Assembly (NCBI GenBank): GCA_963799455.1
Contig: CAWCXF010000007.1
Span: 1,674,001 to 1,738,000, forward strand
Length of the DNA: 64,000 nucleotides
Direction of reading: 5' to 3'
From: CAWCXF01 sp963799455
Lineage (GTDB): Bacteria; Pseudomonadota; Alphaproteobacteria; Rhodobacterales; Rhodobacteraceae
The notes beneath the pieces were generated by a model that had not been told where the DNA came from, made no database searches, and was given only the letters and a program-made list of their open reading frames with translations. Below are positions 16,258-26,411 of this stretch, piece after piece. Position numbers and translations under genes: made by a program. Numbering within the stretch: the stretch's first letter is position 1; the number at the start of each line of letters is the position of its first letter.

Positions 16258-17553
16258 TCAGCGGCGGGCATGATGGGCCGTCGCCACGCGCATCGCGGCG
16301 ACGGCCTCCTCGCGCGTCCCGAGCGGCGGCGCGGCGGCCGGGGGCAGGGCCGCGACCGCCGGCCAGAAGTCGCGCGCCGAGGTGACCTCGACCCCCAGGC
16401 CCCGCAGCGCCTCCATCGCCTCGATCGCCTGAGCGTCGGGCCCCGGGCCGGGCTCGCGCAGCGCCACGCGGACCACCCGGCCGGGATGGCGGCGCGCGGC
16501 GTCGCGGTAGATCTCGGCGTCGTGCTGCCCGGTGTCGCCGACGAGCCAGAAGGACAGGCCGGGATTGGCCTCCATCAGCGTGTCGATCGCGGCGCCCTTG
16601 TGCTCGCCATGCGGCCCCCCGGCTCCGCGGCCGCCATGGGAGCCGTCGGGGGCGGGGCGCGCGGCGACGCCGAGGTCGCGCAGGAACATCGGCCCCCGCA
16701 CTAGCCCCGCGCGGGCGAAGATCGACTCGAGGAAATGATGCAGGTTCCAGGGGCTCGACGAGACGTAGAACACGGGGTTGCGCCCCCCCCGCGAGAGCCG
16801 GTCGATGAGCGTCACCGCGTCCGGGTAGACGTGCCGCGTCAGCGCGTTGCCCGTGAGCGAGGTCCACAGGTTGCGCAGCAGCGAGTAGGCGCCGGTCTCC
16901 ATCAGCGTGTCGTCGATGTCCGAGATCACGCCCAGGGCCGCATCGGGCCCCGGCACCAGCACCGGCAGCGCGGCGCGCACCTTCGAGCCCTCGATGCGCG
17001 CCTCGACCTCGACCCAGATGCCGGAGGGCGCCGCGGTCCGAGCCCCGGCCCGGGCGCGGCCACCGGCCCGGGCGTCCCCGTCGCCGCAGGCGCTCCCGTC
17101 GCCGCGGGCGCCGTCGCATCCGTCGCCATCGGCGTTCTCCTCGGCGCGCTCGGACCCGTCGCCAGGAGCGCGGCGGGGAATCACGAGCGTGAAGTAGCCC
17201 TCCACGTCGGAGACGGCACTCGCGGTTCGACCGCCGTCCGCGTCCGGACCGCCGTCCGCGTCCGGACCGGTGTCCGCGTCCGGACCGGCGTGCAGGCGCA
17301 CGCCCTCGACCTCGTCGGTGAGGAACAGAAGGAGCATCTGGCCCAGGTTGACGAACCAGTGCTGCTCGGGCTCGGGCGCCTGGCGGCGCAGATGGGTCAG
17401 CACCCGCCCGCGCGCGATCAGCGCATCGGGCGTGGCGTAGCCGCCATAGGGCTCGATCAGGGGCGGGCGGCGACGGTTCTTGAAGGTCAGGAGCCCGTCG
17501 AGCGCGCGCTCGACGCCCAGCGCCGCGCGCCGCAGCCTCCGCCGCACCCCCAT
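16258..17553 (-). CDS. APP1-like phosphatidate phosphatase domain protein (DUF2183)
   Basis: A 431-residue protein. The C-terminal half (about 205-390) is a HAD-like DUF2183 domain with VISDIDDTLMETGAY, the DxDxT nucleophile motif, then NPVFYVSSSPWNLHHFLES and FWLVGDTGQHDAEIY. In yeast App1 this domain removes phosphate from phosphatidate. An N-terminal domain (about 30-130) is interrupted by Gly/Asp/Ala-rich repeats, including GPDAD units encoded by 18-bp DNA repeats near 17229-17290, and another low-complexity stretch at about 135-170. These inserts look like replication slippage. The physiological substrate in bacteria is not established. Confidence 0.85.
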   Translation of the reverse strand: MGVRRRLRRAALGVERALDGLLTFKNRRRPPLIEPYGGYATPDALIARGRVLTHLRRQAPEPEQHWFVNLGQMLLLFLTDEVEGVRLHAGPDADTGPDADGGPDADGGRTASAVSDVEGYFTLVIPRRAPGDGSERAEENADGDGCDGARGDGSACGDGDARAGGRARAGARTAAPSGIWVEVEARIEGSKVRAALPVLVPGPDAALGVISDIDDTLMETGAYSLLRNLWTSLTGNALTRHVYPDAVTLIDRLSRGGRNPVFYVSSSPWNLHHFLESIFARAGLVRGPMFLRDLGVAARPAPDGSHGGRGAGGPHGEHKGAAIDTLMEANPGLSFWLVGDTGQHDAEIYRDAARRHPGRVVRVALREPGPGPDAQAIEAMEALRGLGVEVTSARDFWPAVAALPPAAAPPLGTREEAVAAMRVATAHHARR

Positions 17554-18228
17554 CTCAGCCCCTCGCGCTCACGCCGGCCGCGCGCGCCCGGCCGACCGCC
17601 ACGCGCGCGCCGCGGCGATGGCGGGGCGCCGCCGGGGCCTGCGCCCGAAGGGCGCCGCCGACGCGACGACGGCCAGCCCGACCCCCGCGATCGCCCCCGG
17701 CCCGAAGCCGACATCGAAGCCCGACAGGCACCCGATCAGGCTCCCCGCGCCCCCGCCCACGTCCGGGTGAGCGCCGAGGCGAAGCCGGGCCCGGGCGCCG
17801 GCCCGAAGCCGGGCACCGCCTCCGGCCGCCGCCGGCCGGGGCGCGGGGGGACGGCATCCTCGATGCCCGCGGCGCCGAGGCGAGGAGCGGCGCGCGCATC
17901 GTCACGCTCGGGCCGTGCGGCTGCCCGACATCCGCCTCGGGCGCCGCCGCGACCGGCACCGGCCCGGGCGCCGAGGCCGGCGCGAGGGCCGGCCTCACCC
18001 TCACGGCGCGCGCCGTCCACCACGATCTCCCGTCGCTCCATCGTGCTTCCCGCTCGTGCTCGTGCCGCGACGCGTCGCCGCGCCCGCGTCCCCCGATCGC
18101 GCCGAGGACGTATCAGGTCGCGCCGGGCGAGGCCATCGCCGGCGACTGGGAAGGCCGGGGGGCACGCGTGCCCCCCGGGACCCCCCGCGACCTCTTGCAC
18201 CCATCCTCGGGCCGTGCACGCTCGTCTC
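17554..18228. other. Stretch without a recognised gene; contains a 24-bp perfect palindrome
   Basis: Between two divergent genes. Minus-strand frames include a hydrophobic 63-residue frame (17569-17760) and a 97-residue frame opening MERREIVVDGARRE near 18040, in different phases; they could be a frameshifted remnant of one gene, but no family is recognisable. The palindrome at 18155-18178 has 12-base arms meeting at CACGCGTG and could be a transcription terminator or a dispersed intergenic repeat. Confidence 0.4.
18155..18178. repeat. 24-bp perfect palindrome
   Basis: The sequence CCGGGGGGCACG is followed directly by its reverse complement. As RNA it would form a strong stem without a T tract. 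It lies 50 bp upstream of the HDAC-like gene; a stretch of C residues after it resembles the C-rich intergenic element between ruvA and ruvB. Confidence 0.6.
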
Positions 18229-19149
18229 ATGATCCTCTACACCCATCCCGATTGCGCGCGGCATCTCACGCCCGAGGGGCACCCCGAGCGCCCCGCCCGC
18301 CTGAAGGCGGTGCTGGACGCCCTGGCGGATCTCGACCTCGACCGGCGCGAGGCGCCGCCGGCCGAGGACGCCGACCTCCTGCGCGCCCACCCGCGGTCCC
18401 ATCTCGACCGGCTCGCACGGGCGGCGCCCGAGTCGGGCCGGATCCCGCTCGACCCGGACACCTGGATGTCGCCGGGCTCGCTCCGCGCCGCCCGCCTCGC
18501 CGCCGGCGCGGCCTGCGCGGCCGTCGATGCCGTCCTCGCCACCCCCGGCCGCGCCTTCGTCGCCGCCCGGCCCCCCGGCCACCACGCCGAGCCCGAGACC
18601 CCGATGGGCTTCTGCCTGCTGTCCAACGCGGCCATCGCGGCGCGCCGCGCGATGGAGGTCCACGGGCTGACCCGCGTGGCGCTGGCGGACTTCGACGTGC
18701 ATCACGGCAACGGCACGCAGGCGGTGCTCTGGGGCGAGCCCCGCGCGCGCTTCGCCACCTCCCAGCAAAGGCCGCTCTGGCCCGGCACGGGGGCCCGCTC
18801 CGAGCGCGGCGCCCACGGACAGATCCTCAACCTGCCGCTCGCGCCGGGCGCCGGCGGCACCGCCTTCGCCAGCGCCTGGGACGAGGCGCTCGACTGGCTC
18901 GACGCGTGGTCTCCGGAGCTGGTCGTCGTCTCGGCGGGCTTCGACGCCCACGCCGACGACCCGCTGGCGGGCCTGGAGCTGCGCGAGGACGACTTCGCGG
19001 CGCTCACCGCCCGGCTCGCGGCGCTCGCCGATGCCCATGCCGGCGGGCGGCTGGTCTCGTTGCTCGAAGGCGGCTATGACCTCGCCGCGCTGGGCCGGTC
19101 CGCGCGCGCGCATGTCGAGGCGCTGGGCGCGACCGCTGGCGGGGCGTGA
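18229..19149 (+). CDS. Histone deacetylase-family (acetoin utilization/acetylpolyamine hydrolase-like) protein
   Basis: A 306-residue zinc amidohydrolase of the arginase/deacetylase fold. The catalytic His pair is at His118/His119 in RPPGHHAEP; zinc ligands are Asp156 and His158 in DFDVHHGNGTQ, with the third Asp in SAGFDAHADDP. The C-terminal SLLEGGYDLAAL matches the glycine-rich loop. Bacterial members remove acetyl groups from polyamines, acetate-containing metabolites or proteins. It lies ten bases before xseB, a neighbourhood common in Rhodobacterales. Confidence 0.93.
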   Translation: MILYTHPDCARHLTPEGHPERPARLKAVLDALADLDLDRREAPPAEDADLLRAHPRSHLDRLARAAPESGRIPLDPDTWMSPGSLRAARLAAGAACAAVDAVLATPGRAFVAARPPGHHAEPETPMGFCLLSNAAIAARRAMEVHGLTRVALADFDVHHGNGTQAVLWGEPRARFATSQQRPLWPGTGARSERGAHGQILNLPLAPGAGGTAFASAWDEALDWLDAWSPELVVVSAGFDAHADDPLAGLELREDDFAALTARLAALADAHAGGRLVSLLEGGYDLAALGRSARAHVEALGATAGGA

Positions 19150-19159
19150 GGGGGAGAGC

Positions 19160-19423
19160 ATGGACGGCACCCAGGCCGAGGCCGACAGGCCGATCGCCGA
19201 GATGAGCTTCGAGGACGCGATGCGCGAGCTCGAGCGCGTCGTGGGCGACCTCGACCGCGGCGACGTGGCGCTCGAGGCGTCGATCGCGCTCTACGAGCGC
19301 GGCGCGGCCCTCAAGGCCCATTGCGAGAGGAAGCTCAAGGCCGCCGAGGAGAAGGTCGCTCAGATCACGCTCGACGGCGACGGCCGCCCCACGGGCACGA
19401 CGCCCTCCGGCGATGGCGCCTGA
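19160..19423 (+). CDS. xseB: Exodeoxyribonuclease VII small subunit
   Basis: An 87-residue subunit of exonuclease VII, which degrades single-stranded DNA together with XseA (not in the window). The hallmark FEDAMRELERVVGDLDRGDV then SIALYERGAALKAHCERKL covers the helical hairpin. A GGGGAGAGC ribosome site precedes ATG 19160. Its end overlaps the ispA start by 11 bases, so translation is coupled. Confidence 0.95.
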   Translation: MDGTQAEADRPIAEMSFEDAMRELERVVGDLDRGDVALEASIALYERGAALKAHCERKLKAAEEKVAQITLDGDGRPTGTTPSGDGA

Positions 19424-20330
19424 GGCGAGGGCGCGGCGCGAGCCCGAGCCCCAGGGCGCCGCTCTGCGCGAGGCGCTGGCCTCGGCGTGCGCCGCGATCG
19501 AGGCACGGCTCGATGCGGCGCTCGGCGCGCTGCCGGCGGGCCGGGTGCGCGACGCCATGGCGCACGCCTTGCGAGGCGGCAAGCGCATCCGCGGCTTCCT
19601 CGTGATCGAGGGCGCGCGTCTCCACGGGGCCGAGCCGGGCTCCGCCATCGCCGCCGCGGCCGCGATCGAGGCGCTGCACGCCTACAGCCTCGTCCACGAC
19701 GACCTGCCCTGCATGGACGACGACGACCTGCGCCGCGGCGCGCCCACCGTCCACATGGCCTGGGACGAGGCCACCGCCGTGCTCGCCGGCGACGCGCTGC
19801 AGGCGCTGGCCTTCGAGCTGCTGACGGATCGCGGCGCCCATCCCGACCCGTCCGTGCGCGCCGACCTCGCGGCCGCCCTCGCGCGCGCCGCGGGCGGGGC
19901 GGGCATGGTCCACGGCCAGGCGCTCGACATCGCCGCCGAGACCGCCGCCGAGCCGCTGACCCTGCCCGAGATCGAGGCGCTCCAGGCCGCCAAGACCGGC
20001 GCGCTGATCGAATGGGCCGGGGCGGCGGGGCCCCGTCTCGCGCGCGCCGACCCCGCGCCGCTCTCGGGCTACGCGCGCGCGCTCGGGCTGGCCTTCCAGA
20101 TCGCCGACGACATCCTCGACGTCGAGGGCGATGCGGCGGCCGCCGGCAAGCGGCTCGGCAAGGACGCGGGCGCCGGCAAGGCCACCTTCGTCTCGCTCCT
20201 CGGCCTCGACGCCGCGCGCGCCCGCGCGGGCGTCCTGGTGGAGGAGGCCCGCGGGCACCTCGCGTGCTACGGAGAGGAGGCCGCAGGCCTTCGCGCGCTC
20301 GCGGCCCACGTCGTCACCCGCGACCGCTGA
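19413..20330 (+). CDS. ispA: Polyprenyl (geranyl/farnesyl) diphosphate synthase
   Basis: A 305-residue trans-prenyltransferase that condenses isopentenyl diphosphate with allylic diphosphates to make farnesyl diphosphate for quinones, carotenoids and cell-wall carriers. The first Asp-rich motif is DDLPCMD at 96-102 and the second DDILD at 232-236; GGKRIRGFLV near 55-64 binds diphosphate. It lies between xseB and dxs, the usual isoprenoid gene order in alphaproteobacteria. Confidence 0.95.
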   Translation: MAPEARARREPEPQGAALREALASACAAIEARLDAALGALPAGRVRDAMAHALRGGKRIRGFLVIEGARLHGAEPGSAIAAAAAIEALHAYSLVHDDLPCMDDDDLRRGAPTVHMAWDEATAVLAGDALQALAFELLTDRGAHPDPSVRADLAAALARAAGGAGMVHGQALDIAAETAAEPLTLPEIEALQAAKTGALIEWAGAAGPRLARADPAPLSGYARALGLAFQIADDILDVEGDAAAAGKRLGKDAGAGKATFVSLLGLDAARARAGVLVEEARGHLACYGEEAAGLRALAAHVVTRDR

Positions 20331-20561
20331 CCGGCAGCGGCCGGCGCGGTCGGCAACGGCCGGCGCGAGACCTGGGGGCGCGCGTGCGCGCGGGGCGCCC
20401 GTTGCCGGGTGACGCCCGCGCACGCCGCGCTTAGGTTGGCGTGCGCCGCGCCGGGCACCCTCGCCGCGCTCGTGGGCTCTCCGCCCTCCGGCAGGAGCGA
20501 GGCGGACCGCGCCGGAGGCGCCGCGAGACGAAACCGCGCCTGGGGCGTGAGGGAGGACGAG

Positions 20562-22487
20562 ATGAGCGAGCGACCCCGGACCCCGACCCTGGACCGCGTG
20601 CACGAGCCCGCGGACCTCAGGCGGCTCACCGACGCCGACCTCAAGCGCATTGCGGGAGAGTTGCGCGCCGAGGTGATCTCCGCCGTCTCCGAGACCGGCG
20701 GGCACCTCGGCGCAGGGCTCGGCGTGGTCGAGCTGACGGTGGCGCTCCACGCCGTGTTCGACACGCCGCGCGACAAGGTGATCTGGGACGTGGGCCACCA
20801 GTGCTACCCGCACAAGGTGCTCACGGGCCGGCGCGAGCGCATCCGCACGCTGCGCCAGGAGGGCGGGCTCTCGGGCTTCACCAAGCGCTCCGAGTCCCCC
20901 TACGACCCCTTCGGCGCCGCCCACTCCTCGACCTCGATCAGCGCGGCCCTGGGCTACGCCGTCGCGCGCGACCTCGGCGGGCGCACGCCCGAGGGCATCG
21001 GCGACGTGGTGGCGGTGATCGGCGACGGCGCGATGTCGGCCGGCATGGCCTTCGAGGCGATGAACAACGCGGGCCACCTGGGCAAGCGCCTGATCGTCGT
21101 CCTCAACGACAACGAGATGAGCATAGCACCCCCCGTGGGGGCGCTCTCGTCCTACCTGTCGCGCCTCTACGCCGGCGCGCCGTTCCAGGATTTCAAGGCG
21201 GCGGCCGAGAACGCCGTCGCGCTCCTGCCGCCGCCGCTCAGGGAGGGCGCCAAGCGCGCCAAGGAGCTCGTCAAGGGCATCGCCTTCGGCGGCACGCTCT
21301 TCGAGGAGCTGGGGTTCTCCTACCTCGGGCCCATCGACGGCCACGACCTCGACCAGCTCCTGCCCGTGCTGCGCACGGTGCGCGCGCGCGCCCACGGGCC
21401 GGTGCTGCTCCACGTCGTCACCCGGAAGGGCAAGGGCTACCCGCCCGCCGAGGCCGCCGCCGACCGCGGCCACGCCACCGCGAAGTTCGACGTGGTGACG
21501 GGCGAGCAGTCGAAGGCCAAGTCGAACGCGCCGTCCTACACCAAGGTCTTCGCCCAGACGCTCACCAAGCTCGCCGAGGGCGACCCGCGCATCGTCGCCG
21601 TCACCGCCGCGATGCCCGACGGCACCGGGCTCAACCTCTTCGCCAAAGCGTTCCCCGAGCGGTGCTTCGACGTCGGCATCGCCGAGCAGCACGGCGTGAC
21701 CTTCTGCGCCGGGCTCGCCGCGGGCGGGATGCGACCCTTCGCGGCGATCTACTCGACCTTCCTGCAGCGCGGCTACGACCAGGTGGTCCACGACGTGGCG
21801 ATCCAGCGCCTGCCCGTGCGCTTCGCCATCGACCGCGCGGGCCTCGTCGGGGCAGACGGCGCGACCCACGCCGGCGCCTTCGACGTGGCCTACCTGTCGA
21901 ACCTGCCGGGCTTCGTCGTCATGGCCGCCGCCGACGAGGCCGAGCTCGTCCACATGGTCGCCACGGCGGCCCGGCACGACGAGGGCCCGATCGCCTTCCG
22001 CTTCCCCCGCGGCGAGGGCGTGGGCGTGGAGCTGCCCGAGCGCGGCGAGCCCCTGGAGATCGGCAAGGGTCGCATGATCCGCGAGGGCTCGGGCGTGGCG
22101 ATCCTGTCGTTCGGCACCCGCCTCGCGGAGGTGCTGCGCGCCTGCGAGGCGCTCGAAGCCCGCGGCATCCGCCCCACCGTCGCCGACGCGCGGTTCGCCA
22201 AGCCCCTCGACCGCGACCTGATCCTGGGCCTCGCTCGCGCGCACTCCGCGCTGATCACCATCGAGGAGGGCGCCGTGGGCGGCTTCGGCTCCCACGTGGC
22301 GCAGCTGCTGGCCGAGGAGGGCGTGTTCGACCGGGGACTCGCCTTCCGCTCGATGGTGCTGCCCGACGACTTCATCGACCAGGCGAGCCCGCGCGACATG
22401 TACGCGGTGGCGGGGCTCAACGCCGAGGACGTGGAGGGCCTCGTGCTGGAGGTGCTGGGCGTGGAGCGGCTGCGCGGGCGGGCGTGA
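20562..22487 (+). CDS. dxs: 1-deoxy-D-xylulose-5-phosphate synthase
   Basis: A 641-residue thiamine-diphosphate enzyme that joins pyruvate and glyceraldehyde 3-phosphate in the first step of the MEP isoprenoid pathway. Visible features are the SAVSETGGHLGAGLGVVELT opening, GDGAMSAGMAFEAMNNAG for TPP/Mg binding, YSTFLQRGYDQVVHDV in the pyrimidine domain and a transketolase C-terminal domain. GGGAGGACGAG precedes ATG 20562. A 231-bp gap after ispA may hold its own promoter; no clear element was found there. Confidence 0.97.
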   Translation: MSERPRTPTLDRVHEPADLRRLTDADLKRIAGELRAEVISAVSETGGHLGAGLGVVELTVALHAVFDTPRDKVIWDVGHQCYPHKVLTGRRERIRTLRQEGGLSGFTKRSESPYDPFGAAHSSTSISAALGYAVARDLGGRTPEGIGDVVAVIGDGAMSAGMAFEAMNNAGHLGKRLIVVLNDNEMSIAPPVGALSSYLSRLYAGAPFQDFKAAAENAVALLPPPLREGAKRAKELVKGIAFGGTLFEELGFSYLGPIDGHDLDQLLPVLRTVRARAHGPVLLHVVTRKGKGYPPAEAAADRGHATAKFDVVTGEQSKAKSNAPSYTKVFAQTLTKLAEGDPRIVAVTAAMPDGTGLNLFAKAFPERCFDVGIAEQHGVTFCAGLAAGGMRPFAAIYSTFLQRGYDQVVHDVAIQRLPVRFAIDRAGLVGADGATHAGAFDVAYLSNLPGFVVMAAADEAELVHMVATAARHDEGPIAFRFPRGEGVGVELPERGEPLEIGKGRMIREGSGVAILSFGTRLAEVLRACEALEARGIRPTVADARFAKPLDRDLILGLARAHSALITIEEGAVGGFGSHVAQLLAEEGVFDRGLAFRSMVLPDDFIDQASPRDMYAVAGLNAEDVEGLVLEVLGVERLRGRA

Positions 22488-22531
22488 GGGCGAACTCCGA
22501 AGCTGCGTGCGCGAGCGATGAGCGGCCGCGC

Positions 22532-22557
22532 GTAACGAAAGCCCGGCGCGACGCGTC
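22532..22557 (+). promoter_or_regulatory. Candidate ECF promoter of the sigma gene (GTAA-N18-CGTC)
   Basis: GTAACG begins at 22532 and CGTC lies at 22554-22557, about 30 bases before the sigma start. Seven other copies with a 17-base spacer precede genes to the right. Position suggests autoregulation. The spacer is one base longer than in the others. Confidence 0.55.
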
Positions 22558-22576
22558 GGATGCCCTGGAGGTGGCG

Positions 22577-22600
22577 ATGACGCACGATGACGCACGATGA
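22577..22600 (+). promoter_or_regulatory. Tandem 10-bp duplication at the sigma start, making a 7-codon overlapping leader frame
   Basis: ATGACGCACG occurs at 22577-22586 and again at 22587-22596. The first ATG sits six bases after GGAG and encodes MTHDDAR followed by TGA at 22598-22600. The sigma frame starts at the second copy, 16 bases from GGAG. The duplication may thus have weakened or coupled initiation of the sigma gene. Confidence 0.45.
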
Positions 22601-23246
22601 TCCGGACGAGGTGGACGCCGATCCCGGGCCCCAGGCCGCGGCGTCGGCGGACGCCGCGGTGCGCCGGGCGCTGGTGGAGAGCCGCCGGCAGCTGCACGGG
22701 TTCCTGCGGCGGCGGCTGGGCAGCGCGGAGGAGGCCGAGGAGGTGCTCCAGGCCTTCATGCTGCGGGCGGTCGAGCGCGCTGGCGACCTGCGCGACGTGC
22801 GCACGGTGCGCGGCTGGCTGAGCCGGCTCCTCGCAACCAGCATCGCGGACCATCGGCGGCAGGCCGCGCGGCGGCGGCGGAGGGAGGCGGTGATGACGCC
22901 CGAGTTCTTCGACACCACCCCCGAGGAGCCCGACCCCGAGCTGGAGGAGGCGGTCTGCAACTGCCTCTACAAGCTGCTGCCGACGCTGAGCCCGGAGCAT
23001 GCCGACGTCATCTGGCGCGTCGACCTGACGGGCGAGGAGCGCGCGGCGGTGGCGGCGCGGCTCGGCATCACCCTCAACGCGCTCGGCGTGCGGCTGCACC
23101 GCGCGCGCCGGGCGCTGAAGCGGCGGCTTGAGGAGATGTGCCTGACCTGCCCGGTGCATGGCTATCTCGACTGCGGCTGCGAGGCGGCCGAGCGCGCGCG
23201 GCGACGGCTCGCCGAGGCGCGCGGCGCGCGAGGGGAGGGGCCGTAA
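22587..23246 (+). CDS. ECF sigma factor with Cys-rich extension (CorE/ECF44-like)
   Basis: A 219-residue group IV sigma factor. Region 2 (about 25-95) contains HGFLRRRLGSAEEAEEVLQA and RTVRGWLSRLLATSIADHRR; region 4 (about 130-182) contains LTGEERAAVAARLGITLNAL and VRLHRARRALKRR. Six cysteines are placed as in the copper-responsive CorE sigma factors of Myxococcus: a CxC (Cys124, Cys126) in the linker and Cys185, Cys188, Cys196, Cys198 at the C-terminus, with His191 between. CorE proteins sense metal directly and need no anti-sigma factor; none is encoded nearby. The next operon encodes a heavy-metal ATPase. I infer it recognises the GTAA-N17-CGTC sites listed in this annotation. Confidence 0.85.
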   Translation: MTHDDPDEVDADPGPQAAASADAAVRRALVESRRQLHGFLRRRLGSAEEAEEVLQAFMLRAVERAGDLRDVRTVRGWLSRLLATSIADHRRQAARRRRREAVMTPEFFDTTPEEPDPELEEAVCNCLYKLLPTLSPEHADVIWRVDLTGEERAAVAARLGITLNALGVRLHRARRALKRRLEEMCLTCPVHGYLDCGCEAAERARRRLAEARGARGEGP

Positions 23247-23267
23247 CGCCGGCGCCGGCGCCGCGTC
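23243..23267 (+). promoter_or_regulatory. Candidate ECF promoter of the Cys-rich/P1B-ATPase operon (GTAA-N17-CGTC)
   Basis: GTAACG at 23243-23248 overlaps the TAA stop of the sigma gene; CGTC is at 23264-23267. It would give a 5' leader of about 150 bases containing the 11-bp repeats. It is aligned with the direction of the next operon. Confidence 0.6.
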
Positions 23268-23283
23268 CATGATTCCAGACGAC

Positions 23284-23376
23284 GGAAGAGCTGCACGACG
23301 GAAGAGCTGCGGAAGAGCTGCGGAAGAGCTGCGGAAGAGCTGCGGAAGAGCTGCGGAAGAGCTGCGGAAGAGCCGC
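23284..23376 (+). repeat. 11-bp tandem repeat (GGAAGAGCTGC), seven contiguous units plus one
   Basis: Units start at 23300, 23311, 23322, 23333, 23344, 23355 and 23366 (the last with C for T), plus a separate copy at 23284. The array lies between the candidate promoter and the start of the Cys-rich gene, in the expected leader RNA. Copy-number change would alter the leader but no coding frame. Confidence 0.9.
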
Positions 23377-23425
23377 GGCGACGCGGCCGACCCGTGCGTC
23401 GTGCGACGGGCCAGGAGGAACGGCG

Positions 23426-23667
23426 ATGAGCGCGCAACCAAGCGATCCGCGGAGCCGCGGCGGATGCTGCTGCGGCCACCCTGCGACGGCGTCCGACGTG
23501 GCGGGGCGGCCCACCGGCCGGCAGGCCGCGGAGCGGTCGCGTGAGACGGCGCGCGCGGCGCCTTCGGACCCCTCGACGGGCTGCCGCTGCGGCGGACGAG
23601 ATCCCCGTCGCGGCCCCGCGCGTCCTTCGGGGACGAGATTTCGGCGGCAAGAGTTGGGAGCCCCATC

Positions 23668-23671
<4 letters not shown>
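23426..23671 (+). CDS. Small Cys-rich protein coupled to the P1B-type ATPase
   Basis: An 81-residue hydrophilic protein. Cys14-Cys15-Cys16 with His18 (CCCGH) and Cys53/Cys55 (CRCGG) could bind metal. AGGAGG lies seven bases before ATG 23426, and its TGA overlaps the GTG start of the ATPase (GTGA), so the two are translationally coupled. I do not recognise the family. A metallochaperone-like role for the pump is an inference from cysteines and coupling. An alternative is a leader peptide that controls ATPase translation. Confidence 0.6.
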
Positions 23672-26088
<2,417 letters not shown>

Positions 26089-26114
26089 GCCGCCGGGACC
26101 GGGGGGGCGCGGGC

Positions 26115-26411
26115 ATGAGCCAGGACGACGACGGCGGCCGGCGCGGCGTCTTCGCCTCGCGCAGCACCATGACGCTCGTGGTCTTCCTCGGGGTGGGCGG
26201 CTTCTACCTGATCGCCGAGCATTCGGCCCATCTGGTGGGCCTCGGGCCGCTCGCCCTGCTGCTCCTGCTCTGCGTCGTGATGCATGTCTTCATGCATCGC
26301 GGGCACAAGGGGCACGGCGGGCACGGCGGGCACGGAGGGAGCGACGGGCACGAAGGGAGCGACGGCTCCTCGCGCGCGCCCGACGCGGACCCTCGGGGAG
26401 ACCCGCGATGA
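26115..26411 (+). CDS. DUF2933-type small membrane protein with His-rich tail
   Basis: A 98-residue protein with two hydrophobic stretches (about 19-35 and 42-60), the second ending VVMHVFMHRGHKGHGGHGG and a long Gly/His tail that could bind metal. The pattern of two helices with LLLLCVVMHVFMHRG fits DUF2933, a family often next to heavy-metal ATPases. It starts 26 bases after the ATPase and its stop overlaps the next start (ATGA). Confidence 0.75.
   Translation: MSQDDDGGRRGVFASRSTMTLVVFLGVGGFYLIAEHSAHLVGLGPLALLLLLCVVMHVFMHRGHKGHGGHGGHGGSDGHEGSDGSSRAPDADPRGDPR

Noticed and set aside
17569..18040. Transporter (TSUP-like) remnant
   Set aside because: One hydrophobic frame of 63 residues with glycine-rich sequence is not enough; neighbouring frames could not be joined convincingly.
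23284..23376. CRISPR or coding repeat protein
   Set aside because: Units are 11 bp and contiguous with no spacers; the frame read through them has no ribosome site and no conserved features.
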